Shown here in pieces: positions 41,901 through 51,355 of a stretch of DNA of 64,000 nucleotides. Below the pieces are notes generated by a model. That model ran no database searches, was not told where the DNA came from, and worked only from the letters and a program-made list of their open reading frames with translations. The translations under genes were made by a program, and so were the position numbers. The stretch spans positions 124,001-188,000 of the forward strand of contig CP089458.1 of NCBI GenBank assembly GCA_026636295.1, read 5' to 3'. The number at the start of each line of letters is the position of its first letter. Position 1 is the stretch's first letter. This DNA is from Medakamo hakoo. Taxonomy: Eukaryota > Chlorophyta > Trebouxiophyceae > Coccomyxaceae.

Positions 41901-42271
41901 ACGCGCAGGATGTCGGGCGTGACCTGTTCCAGGGACAGGTCCAGTTCGCGGACGTCCGCGCCCAGGGCCGGCTGCGTCGTCTCGCCGACCGTGAGCTTGG
42001 CCGACTTCAGGTACGGCGCGTCCGGGCCGGTGACCATGGATGTCGGTTCCACCTCATACGACGCGGCGCACTTGCCGCACGTTTCCTGGCAGTAGCCCGC
42101 GTACGCCGCCTTGGAGCACGCGCCCCACAGCGTGGCGCCGACGCACGACACCACTCCTGGCGGCGGGTCGTCCGTGCAGGTTTTAGGGACGCGCGCCGGG
42201 CGTGGAGCCGCGGCGGCCAAGGAAGACAGCAGGAGCACGGCCGCGACCGCGGCGGCGCGCGAGCGCAACAT
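38918..42271 (-). CDS. Secreted GH31 alpha-glucosidase with terminal ShKT-like modules
   Basis: Exons 42271-41534 and 41443-38918 (phase 0), 1087 residues. A signal peptide (AAAVAAVLLLSSLAAAAPR) is followed by a cysteine module (CTDDPPPGVVSC, GACSKAAYAGYCQETCGKC), then the GH31 N-terminal beta-sandwich and (beta/alpha)8 barrel. The catalytic nucleophile lies in GIWLDMNEVSN (D479) and the acid/base in HWTGDTL (D613). The C-terminus carries a second cysteine module (CGCDDVPPP, CAEQAAWGKCAEGFMYGYCKASC). Both modules have the six-cysteine spacing of ShKT/SXC domains. Family enzymes release glucose from maltose, starch fragments or, in related forms, trim N-glycans; the secretion signal, lack of an ER-retention tail and extra modules favour an extracellular role. 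Substrate not determinable. Confidence 0.9.
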   Translation of the reverse strand: MLRSRAAAVAAVLLLSSLAAAAPRPARVPKTCTDDPPPGVVSCVGATLWGACSKAAYAGYCQETCGKCAASYEVEPTSMVTGPDAPYLKSAKLTVGETTQPALGADVRELDLSLEQVTPDILRVKVGAPGRWEVPPTIFKNTVPPTESDRTAPSSFDVSVSTSPFGLTVHRAADKGVADGAPPIPPLFDTAGSRFVFKEQYIEVSTSVPPGARLYGLGEATSPSGIQIQPDGRPHTLWNHDSPAAWVRFFEGVGFFFPVSLRSLLSHAPPPQPPTQPGPNMYGSWPIILDVRADGSTHGVLLLNSNGMDVALTNDTLTYRVIGGVLDFYFFAGPTPMAVIDQLTKVVGRPWLPPYWSLGLMQSKYGYWTVEECSTAVQGYRDAQIPLETFVSDSQYMDEDQGFTFGAPGDRFDEGKLRAFVADLHAHGQRWVPILDPVIHIKKGYAPYDQGMAADVFVKDATGAPYVAQLWPGASHLPDFMKPQTHAWWKDQIQSVVDRGFPVDGIWLDMNEVSNYCTGDVCEVPDGVTVAANNKFVCELQCASGPASLAGKAAPVPIPAGVWSPPYPINNGNSEVPLNVKTLPVTAVHAGGVLEYDVHNLYAHYQSIATASALQAINRKRHFVFTRSTFIGTGAYAAHWTGDTLSSWDDLRDTLPSILSAGMAGIPFTGADICGFMKYANEELCARWIAAGAWYPYARDHHADGFQELWRWPAVAEVSRKVLHWRYRALPHLYTAFADARAAGCPVARPLFMAHPSDPEVANLHAQWYMGDGLIVSPVLRGGRNATDAYFPAGTWYSLYDGAVIDNSAGKGRWVTLSAGLTDDVPLHVAGGVIIPLGPGGLTTKAAREGDLTLVVAMPREAKPTWARCGVTKPSTAAKATPEARTAHGSMFYDGDGETIEVGPPVAGNRAAFDALVAPRPDGTPGFTGRVTVSWPGAAAGPAASGAAVSGDAAGAACPAGVAWPKLGGLVVRGVGPVDLASVKVSVPATGASAAPEAAEYDASSDTLTLSGIGLALDCPHDVVITFEGSTGDGKGTARDTAARVPIPFDPRCGCDDVPPPDAGPHTCAEQAAWGKCAEGFMYGYCKASCHTCLCDVAEGSGRGRLNSDGQFTNSGW

Positions 42272-43169
42272 TTTTTAGCGGTCGCCGAGGTTTGAGGCGC
42301 GAGAGCAGAGGGGAGCCGTGCCTTACGCCCGCTGTGTCTGGGCTCAGCCACACGGACCTGGACCAGAGTTTGGGAGGGGTGGTAGAGGGCAGGTGAGTGG
42401 GGGTGTGGCTGTGCGTGGGCGGCGGAGGAGCCGGACGCGCTCCCCACGCCGCCGCGCGGCGGTTGAAACGACAGGCCGCGCCGCGGTCGGTGCGTGGCTT
42501 CCGACACGGGCGAGCTGGGTCTGGCGGCAACTCCAGGGTACTGGCGGCCCTCTGCGTGGAGCGGGGTGGGCAAGGCACTCGTGCCCACGCCGGGCGGCGG
42601 CGGAGGCGCTGAGGTGGCAGGGGGCATGGCTTCCACCGCCGCGCGGCGCGACAGCGATTCGGCTGGCGTGGCCCGCGCGTGTTGCTGGCCCCGCCCTCCT
42701 CCTCCGACACCAAAGCTCCAAGAACGGCTTCCGTGGGCGGGCTCGGTGTGGCGGGCGCGGGCTGAAGCTGGGTGTCCGGCGCGGCAGGAGGGCATAACTT
42801 ACCGGGAAAAAAAGAGAGTGGGGGAGAGGGAGGGCGAGCGAGCGCGCGTGCGGGCCAGGGGTGCCGACCACCACCCTCCCTCTTCCAGAAATAGCACTGG
42901 GTCGCGCGTCGTTTTTTTTGCACACACACGCTCCGAGTCCCCACGCTTGCCCCCAGAGAGAGAGTCAACAGGCCCTGCCTTTAGAACAGGCACGTTCGTT
43001 GCTCCACACGCACACACACACACACACGCACGCACGCACCGCCTAATACTTTTTGATTTGAGATAGAAAGAGCACTCAACCACCCCCATGAAAAAAACCT
43101 CCCTCAACCCCTCACCTCCCCCATTTCTTCCGTGTTCTTCTCCCCCTCCGCCCTCCACCCCCCATTCAC
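42272..43169. promoter_or_regulatory. Upstream region of alpha-glucosidase / 3' end of beta-mannosidase
   Basis: About 900 bp with no gene. It includes the likely alpha-glucosidase promoter on the minus strand, a (CA)n tract (about 43009-43028) and a polypyrimidine stretch (43101-43175) near the beta-mannosidase stop. Reading frames here are GC artefacts. Confidence 0.5.
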
Positions 43170-46100
43170 TCACGCATCCCGGTACAGCGTGGACGCCGTG
43201 TTCAGCGTGTCGCCCAGGCTCATGATGGTGACAGTCGACTCCAGGTCTTTGGCGGCGACGGTGGCGGCTTTGCCAGAGTTGGGCGACGTGGACGCCGTGA
43301 ACGTCATCGTCCGCGGCTCCCACGGCAGCAGGAAAAAGTTGTTGTCGGAGAAGACGCCCGGCAGCGACGTGTCGAGGGCCACGTACGGCGCGACGCCGGA
43401 CGAGGAGATGGTGAAGGACACCGTGTCGGCCGAGACCTGGGTGAAGTCGGCCAGCGCGATGCGGGGCTTGGGGTTGATCGCCGCGTCCTTGAGCTCCGTG
43501 AAGAAGAGCGGGTAGGAGCCGGACCAGGCGGGGGCCGGGTCGGACGCGGGTTTGGAGGCCAGGAGCGACCGGCCCGCCGGTTTGGGCGTGACCTTGGCCT
43601 TGGCGGCCGGCTTGGCCTTGGCGGCCGGCTTGGGCTTGGCCGCGGGCTTGGGCGGCCGGTGGCCCGGGCCGCCCGCGGCCGCAAACGACGACACCAGCGG
43701 CCCGTCGCCGGCCACCATCAGCTCCAGCTCCGCGTCGTCGACGGTGGTGGTCACGGTCGTGCCGCCCGCCGGGCCGTCCTTGGCTTCAAAGGTCAGGCGG
43801 GCAAACACCCGGTCCTTGGGCCAGCCGCCCGCGGACTGGAGCAGCGCGTCGACGCCCGACTTCCAGACGGTCGCGGAGTCGAGGGGGGCGAGGCGGAAGG
43901 GCGCGGTCACGGTGTGGACGGGCCCGTCTTCGGGTCCGGACGCCCAGTCGATGATCTCGACTTTGGCGGTGCCCTCAATCACGCCATTCACGTCGGACGT
44001 GACGGCCGCGGACGCGATGCCACCGCCGTACTGCGTCGGGTCGATCTGGCCCGAGACGATGACGGGCGCGAAGAAGCGTTTGACGGCGTAGTGCAGCAGG
44101 CGCCAGTGGCCGCCATAGTCCAGGGAGGACCAGGAAAAGCCCTGGTGTGGGGTGGGGTGGTGGAGTGGAGGGCGTGCGTCTTTTGTGAGTGGGACGGACA
44201 GGGGAGGGAGTGGTGTGCGCGTGGCCGGTCGCTCGCTCCCATCCCCACCCTGCTCTTTTTTTTCCTCGCTCGTCCTGTGTCCACCCCCAAAACGCACCGG
44301 CCAGATGTCATTCAGCTGCCAGTACAGCACGCCCATCGTCTGGGCGTCCGGCGCGGTTTTAATGCGGCGCCAGTACGTCGACGCGGTCTCGTACGCGGCC
44401 GCCTGGTACACCTGCGTCAGGTAAATGAATTTCTCAAACAGCTTCTGTTGGGTGCCAGCCTTGGCTCCCGGCGGCGCCCAAGCGGGCGGCACCTGGTAGT
44501 GGATCGACATCTGCTTGAGCATGTCCTCCGTGTCGCCCGGGTGGCGCTGGCGGAAGACGGTCATGGGCGCGTCGTAGGACCAGTCCTGCGGCTCAGACAC
44601 GCCCTTGTAGACTTCCCACGACGGGAAGGACTGGAAGCCGAACTCGGAGACGAACTTGGCGCGCGGGAAGGTGGAGATGTTGAGCGCGTTGTCCGTGGTT
44701 GTGTAGAAGTGGACGTCGCCCCGCTTCCAGTCGCCGACGTCGCCCCAGCGCTTGACGTAAAAGTCGGGCCCGGCCGCGACGGCGCCCTTGGAGGGCGACG
44801 AGTCGAGGTAGGTCACGCCCGGCGAGACGGTCAGGAGCGCGTCGCGGACCGTGTCGACGAACAGGGCGGTGTAGTCGTTGGAGTAGAGCTCCCGGTTGGC
44901 GCGGGAGGCGTCGTACCAGCCCAGCGACGCTTCGACCTCGTTGTTGCCGCCCCAGACGGCCAGGGACGCGTGCCAGTTGATGCGCCGGGCCTGGTACGCG
45001 ACCTCCTGCCGGACCTCGCCCAGGAAGGCGGGGTCGCGCGGGTACATGGCGCACGCGAACATGGCTTCCTGCCAGACGAGGAGGCCCGCCTCATCGCACG
45101 CGTCGTAGAAGGCGTCAGCCGGGTACAGGCCGCCGCCCCACACCCGGATCATGTTCATGTTGGCCGCGACCGTCGCGTCCACCATGGCCTTCAGGTCGGC
45201 GTCCGTGGTTTTGGCGGCGAAGATGTGGAGCGGGATCATGTTGGTGCCCTTCGAGTAGACGGGCACGCCGTTGACGGAGAAGTAGAAGGTCTCGCCGTCC
45301 ACGCCGCCCTTGAGCGGCTCGCGCACCAAGTCGATCGTGCGGAAGCCGATGCGGCGGGTGACGGTGGTGGTGGAGGGCGAGGGCGGGGCCGGGGCGGCCG
45401 CAGGCGCGGCGGCCGCGTCGGCGGCGGAGACGCCGACTTCCTCGGCCAGCGGCTGGGCGGGCGTCGCACTCAAAGAAACCTCCGGCTCGCTCACCACGAC
45501 GACGCTCGTCGCATCGCCATCTGCGTCGGACGCGGACACCTCAGCCGCAGAAGACGAGTCGACGGCGAAGGAGGCGACGCCGGGGACTTCCACGTCCGTG
45601 GCGGCTTGCAGCGGCGGGTCTTGGATCGACTCGTCGTTGACGACGACCACCGTTTTTTCTGCGGGCTGCTCGGCCGACGCACCGACCTCTGCCGACGCGC
45701 CAGGCCCGCCCGCCCCACCCCACGCCTGGGACTTGGTGGGCGGCGCCGCCACAGCGTGCGGCGTGTACGCCACCTCAAAATCGTACAGCGGCTGGGACCC
45801 GTAGCCCGTCGGCCACCACAGGTCAAAGGGCCCGCTGACCGCCAGGGTGATGGGGACTGTGTTCAGCCCGGCCTCGTCCAGGCGCACCTCCCGGCTCACG
45901 GGGCCCCACTGGCCGTTGGCCGACTTGACGGTCAGCGTGCCCGCCTCACCGGGAGAGGGTGACCGGACATACGCGTCGAAGGTCAGGACGACGGCCGACC
46001 CGTCGGCCGCGTGCGTCTGGTGGGCGGACGCGCCCGTCAGCATGCCTGCGGAGTAACCCACGAGCTCCACGCCGCCGTAAATGCCCGACGGCGCGAAAGC

Positions 46101-47447
46101 CGGCCCCCAGTCCCACCCGAAGTCGGAGGCGGGCTTGCGCAAGAAATTGTACGGCGCGATGACCTGGTAGGTCAGGATGGGCGCCGGGTACGGGTACGTC
46201 GCGTTTTTCACAAACGCCTCTAGCACAGCCGGGAAGATGGTGATCTTCAGGCTGTTTTGCCCCGGTTTCAGGAGGGATTTGACGGCCAGCCGGTGTTCGC
46301 GGTGCGCGTTCTCGGTGCGGGCGATGACCGCGCCGTTGAGGGTGACGTCAGCGACGGTGTCGATGCCCGTGAGGACGAGGTCGACCTGGGGTTGGAGCGG
46401 ACGGGTGTGGAAGGGGTGGGGGGTGGAGAGCGAGCATGGGAGCGAGCGTTTTTTGTAGTCCCTGTCGCGCCCGCATGCCCGCGTATGGGGCTGGCCATGT
46501 CCACACACACGCGCGCGCCCAGTGTGAATGCGCGAGCGGGAATGTCGCAACAGGCCAACTGGCTCCCACAGCCGCGGGTGGTGGTGTCGAGCGAGCGGCG
46601 CGTGGTTGTCCGCCTCCTCTCTATTCCTCCCTCCCGCCATCCCTTACCTGCTTGTGGTCCAGCATGGCTGGGGACACGTCAAACGTGCGCTCGAACGTCC
46701 ACACCTGTTCGGCGACGTACCGGTACTCGCGCTCGTTGTAGCTGTTTGGGTGTGAGGGCGGGATGAAAGAGGAGTGAGAGGGAGCTGTTTGGGCCGAGCG
46801 CTCTATGCGCGCGACGAAAAGCTGCTGCACGCCCACGCCCGCCCACGCCACAGTGCGAGGGCCCGACAGCCAGCCTACACGCCAGCATGCGCCCAGCTCC
46901 GCCTGCCTGACCCTGGCGAGGGCCTGGCCGACCGCAGAGGGCCGGGACTGTGGGCAGGGGGGCCAAAACCGCATTGGCTGTCGCAGCTGCGCGGCGGAGG
47001 CCATGCCGCGCGCGCGCGCGCGCTAAGCCAAGCCGCGTCACGGCCCGCCCGCCTCGCCTCCTCCCGCCTCCCAGCGAGGCTGAGAGGCGCTTGGACGTTG
47101 ACTGCGTGCACGCAGTCAGCGTTCTGCGGAAGAGTGAGTCCAGCGGAGGGCTGTACCGTCCGTGCGAGCGGCGCTGAACCCTGTGCGAGCGTGTTTGCAT
47201 TCGTCGCAGCCGAGAAAAAGTACACGCACCGCCACAGGGGGTCACCCACGAGCCCTGCATCCTCCATGGCCTGCAGGGCCATCATGGGCACTGAAACTGG
47301 CAGGTCGACACCCTCGCCGTTCGACAGGCGCCAACCCGGGCCGGCCAGGGATTGGTGTTGGGGCGCGCCCGGCACGCCCGCGGCGGAGGCGACTGCCGCC
47401 AGCGCGGCCAGGGCCGCGGCCGCCGCCGCCAGGGTGAGGCGGGGCAT
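43170..47447 (-). CDS. Secreted GH2 beta-mannosidase
   Basis: Minus-strand exons 47447-47230, 46741-46648, 46385-44298, 44141-43170, phases fit, 1123 residues. A signal peptide (MPRLTLAAAAAALAALAAVASA) is followed by WRLSNGEGVDLPVSVP and, across two introns, DPLWRYNEREYRYVAEQVWTFERTFDV and VDLVLTGIDTVADVTLNG, the diagnostic start of beta-mannosidases. Acid/base is in WGGNNEVEAS (E587) and nucleophile in SEFGFQSFP (E685); the last junction restores DIWPGFSWSSLDYGGHWR. The enzyme removes mannose from non-reducing ends of mannan or N-glycan fragments. Oddities: an inserted Ala/Glu/Ser-rich segment of about 115 residues in the beta-sandwich region, and Lys/Pro/Ala repeats (PKPAAKPKPAAKAK) before the C-terminal domain. 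It is much longer than the roughly 850-900 residues usual for the family. Confidence 0.92.
47099..47118. repeat. Perfect 20-bp palindrome in beta-mannosidase intron 1
   Basis: Half-site TGACTGCGTG is immediately followed by its exact reverse complement; three more pairs outside (ACG/CGT) continue after one mismatch. It lies in the 488-bp first intron, the longest intron of the gene. Confidence 0.85.
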
Positions 47448-48220
47448 TGAGTGAGTTGAAGAGTGTGTTGTGTCGGACGCGCTGCCGCCGCTGCTGCTGC
47501 TCTCTCCAGCAGGCGGGGGTGGCGCGGAGAAAAAAGGGAGAGTGGGGGGCTGCCCCCGCACACGTCTCATCTCCACTTCTGCTTTCTATTTTTGCACAAC
47601 CAAAGAAAGAAGCAACTACTCCACACAAGCCGCCGCCGTCGGACCTTCCGCTCGGCCTGCAACCCATTTCACTTCACGCCTGACGTTCTCAAAAGGTACA
47701 GTCACCCTGCACGGGGGAGAAGAGAGCGGAGAAGGCCCGGAACGCCGCCCAGCGGCGGCGGAAGAAAGTGTGTGACGGGCAGGAGCGCGGAGGGAGAGTC
47801 CCACGCATGCGTCGGCTTGTCCCTCAACGCCCGCGCCGCGCCGGCCCTCCACACGCTCCCTCCACCCGCCCGCCCCTTGACTGGCCTGCTCCTGAGTTAT
47901 CAGTGCCTAGTCTGGCGCATACTGGAGTGCGGAAGCGCGGGGACGTGGCGCCGTGGCGCCGTTTTGCGCGCGAGGGACCAGGGCAGCGCTCGAGCGCGCT
48001 CGCCCAGCCCTTGCCCCTCGTTGCAGCCGCCTGCGCCGGCCGTCTCCGGGAGACAACACCTCCTCCTCCACACTAGTATGATCTGCACTGCCTTGCAGGC
48101 CTCATAAATGCTCACAAATCCACCCTGCGTCCCTCCCTTCCGTCCGAAACACAGTCTTTGCGCTTTCGCATCGGCCGCCAGCCTGTTCGCGGACTCCCAG
48201 AAAAACACACCCAAGCAACA
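47448..48220. promoter_or_regulatory. Shared upstream region of beta-mannosidase and hexose symporter
   Basis: 773 bp separate the two divergent start codons. The region is less GC-rich near 47580-47650, has no convincing TATA box, and holds no gene. A single regulatory region could control both genes, which would couple sugar release and uptake. Confidence 0.45.
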
Positions 48221-50340
48221 ATGGCGGGCGGCGCGATCGCCACGTCAGGTGGGGCGAACGCCCACCTGTACTCGGCCAAGGTAAGTCCAGGGCTCATCGG
48301 GTGGGCGGGGTGGGGAAAGGGGGCGGGGAAGGGGTGCGCGCGGCGGCGACAGTCGACGTAGGACAAAAGTTGATGGGAGAGTCCTAGTCAGACGCCTTCA
48401 CCGCTCCGTCCCACCCTCGCACACAGATGACCATGTACACGCTCCTCGTCATCCTGGTCGCCGCGTCTGGTGGCCTGCTCTTTGGGTGAGTTGGTTTTGG
48501 GGGAGGAGCAGAAAGTCGGGGCGGCGCGGCGGGCGGGCGGGGGGGGACCGCCCGCCGCGCGTGGAGCGCCTGGAGAGAGGGGGACTAAGCGAGGCGCGCG
48601 GCTCGAGCGCGCGTTTCGGTTGAGAGGCCTGCGACGTGGTCAGGCCACGTCCACGCACGCACTTTTTTTGAGCCCAGCCTGGTCTGCACCTTTGAGGCAG
48701 TCGGCTGCGCAGGGTGGGCGGCGGCGAAACGCTCTGCCGCTCCCCGCGGCTCGGCACGCAGCGCGCCGCGCGCGCGCCTGCCCGCCCGCCCGACAACCAC
48801 CCCTCCCCACCCCCCCTCTCACGCCGCCACCCCCCCAACCCCCTCTTGCCACAACAGCTATGACATCGGCGTCACGGGCGGCGTGACCTCCATGCCCCCC
48901 TTCCTGTCCACCTTCTTCCCGGGCGTGTACGCCAAGCAGTTGGCCATCGAATCGGCCGCCGCGCCGACGTCGCCCTACTGCAAGTACGACTCGCCGACGC
49001 TGCAGCTCTTCACCTCGTCCCTCTTCATGGCGGGCCTGGCCGCCTCGCTCGCCGCGTCCTACCTGACGAACGCGTTCGGCCGCAAGACCACCATGCTCGC
49101 CTCCGGCATCATGTTCCTCATCGGCGCCGGCCTGACGGCGGGCGCGGTCCACGTCGCCATGCTGGTCGTCGGCCGCATCGCGCTCGGCGTCGGCGTCGGC
49201 TTTGCCAACCAGGCTGTCCCACTGTACCTGTCTGAGATGGCGCCCTACCACCTGCGCGGCGCGTGCAACATCATGTTCCAGCTGGCCACGACGATCGGCA
49301 TCCTGGTGGCACAGCTGCTCAACATGGCGACGGCGGGCCTGGGCGCGTGGGGCTGGCGCGTGTCGCTGGCGGGCGCGGCCGCCCCCGCCATCCTGCTCAC
49401 GCTCGGCGGCCTGATCCTGCCGGACACGCCCAACTCCCTGGCCCAGCGCGGCCACGAGGCCGCGGCGGTCCGCGTCCTGCGCCGCCTGCGTGGCGTGGAC
49501 GACGTCGACGCCGAGATGGAGGACATCCGCCACGCCGTGGCGGAAGCCAAAAAGGAGGCGGGCGGGTGGACCACGATCTTCCACAAAAAGTACCGCCCCG
49601 AACTGACGATGGCGATCTGCATCCCGCTCTTCCAGCAGTTCACGGGCATCAACTCCATCATGTTTTACGCCCCCGTCATCATGTCGTCGCTGGGCATGGG
49701 CACCAAGGCCGCCCTGCTCAACACGGTGATCATCGGCGCCGTCAACGTCCTGGCCACGCTGGTGTCGGTGTACGCGGTCGACCGGGCGGGGCGCAAGCCC
49801 CTGTTCCTGGAGGGCGGCATCCAGATGGCGGCCGCCCAGGTCGCCATGGCGGCCCTGCTGGGCGCCTACTTCAAGGACGGCGTGACGACGCTGCCCCCCG
49901 CCGTCGGCATTGCCATCATCGCCGTCATCTGCCTGTTCGTCTCCGCGTTTGCGTGGTCGTGGGGCCCCCTCGGCTGGCTGGTCCCCACCGAGATCCAGCC
50001 CCTGGAGACGCGGTCGGTCGGCCAGGGCATCACCGTCGCCGTCAACTTTGCGCTGACCTTCATCATGGGCCAGTTCTTCGTGTCCATGATGTGCGGCATG
50101 CGCTTTGGCATCTTCCTCTTCTTCGCGGCCTGGGTCGTGGCCATGACGATTTTCGTGGCGGCCCTGCTCCCCGAAACCAAGGGCGTCCCCCTGGAGGAGG
50201 TGGGCGACCTGTGGCGGGCGCACTGGTTCTGGAAGCGGGTGGTCGGGTCGGAGCCCCACGGCGTGGCGGCCCGGGAAGACTCGGCGTCGAGCGTCGTGCT
50301 GGCGGGCACGCCGAAAGCCGGGGATGAAAAGGTGGTGTGA
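48221..50340 (+). CDS. Hexose/H+ symporter (plant STP / Chlorella HUP type)
   Basis: Exons 48221-48280, 48427-48485 and 48858-50340, 533 residues, twelve membrane helices. It belongs to the major facilitator superfamily, sugar porter family. The N-terminus and helix 1 ([36 protein letters not shown]) closely resemble Chlorella HUP and plant STP carriers; NAFGRKTT, VGRIALGVGVGFANQAVPLYLSEMAP, QLFQQFTGIN-type (PLFQQFTGINSIMFYAP), and LPETKGVPLEE are all present. Luminal cysteines typical of STPs occur in SPYCKYDS. It would drive uptake of glucose-like hexoses across the plasma membrane with protons. The first exon (MAGGAIATSGGA) is short, but start, donor and phase are convincing. Divergent from the beta-mannosidase gene. 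Confidence 0.94.
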
Positions 50341-51355
50341 GCGAAGAGTGAGGGAGAGGGTGTGGGGGATGGGGTGGAGATGAGAGAGAGTGGTGCGTTT
50401 TTTTCTACAATCCCGCCGTGCTGCCCCAGTGCGTGGCCGCGGCGTGCCTGCCTTTTTTTTGCTACGGTTGAGAGAGCGTAGGCGTGTGTGTGCGTTTGGC
50501 AGTTTTGTGGAGTGGTTGCGCGCGTGCGCACCCGCCGCCGTGGTCCTCTCTTTCAGTGAGAGGGAGCGACCACGGCCCAGGCGGGGGTTCCGAGTTTTGC
50601 GCGACCACCCTCTCCCCAAGCCGACCCGCGCGTCCCACTGCCGCCTCCCACCTTTTTTGTGTTTACCTGCCTTTTATAAGAAAGCATTTCCGTGTTCTTC
50701 GAATCGGAGTTTGTGGAGTTTGCGTTGTGTGTTGAAAAAGAAGAAGAGACTCGTTTCCGAGTGTTCGCAAAAAAAGCAGTTTTTTTTCGTTTTTTACTCT
50801 TCGCGCTCTCACTCTCACGCTCACACTCTTCACACGCACAGCACAGCACACACGGCAAGCAGCTGAAATAATGGGGAGGGGATTTTGGGGTGTTTCTTTG
50901 GCGAAAACAATCGTTTAATAATAATAGGTGCTTTGACGGATGGAGAGAGGCGTGGGTTGGTGTGCCTCTCTCCACCGCAAAAAAAGAAGAAAGGGGGGGG
51001 GGGGGGGGCAGCGCGTCCGCACCACCTCACTGACGGCGCGGTGGGAGAACAATGGCTCCCACGCCCAGCCGCTGCACAGGGGGGCGGGGCGGCTCGCTCG
51101 CTCCCCGCCTCACGTGCCAAAAAAAAAAGAAGAAAGAAGGGGTGTGGGGACGTGGGGAAGTTTTCACGCTTGCCGCGCGTGCTGCGGGGTCTCAAGAATA
51201 AAGGGGGGTTTGTTTTTGCGCTCTCTCTCTCTCTCTCTCTCTTCATTCTCAGGGGGGTTGGTCGTGCGTGCGCGTTGGTCGGCTCTCTCACTCTCGCTCT
51301 CGCTTTATGCTCTAACGTAAAAAAAGGCAAGGCCGTTGGTTTTCCCGCCTCGCTC
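50341..51355. other. Convergent 3' region, symporter and GH5-like gene
   Basis: About 1 kb with no gene. Contains a hairpin (50538-50575), A/T-rich stretches (50680-50800 and 50880-50930), a (G)16 run (50993-51008), and a (CT)n run (51221-51242). Either 3' UTR could be long. Confidence 0.55.
50538..50575 (+). other. Hairpin downstream of hexose symporter
   Basis: Outer arms CCGTGGTC/GACCACGG and inner arms CCTCTC/GAGAGG with loop TTTCAGT; a GAGC bulge on one side. About 200 bp past the stop, so it may be in the 3' UTR. Confidence 0.55.

Noticed and set aside
48640-50619. 659-codon frame opposite the hexose symporter
   Set aside because: Antisense shadow, made mostly of Arg/Gly/His/Asp; the symporter is certain.
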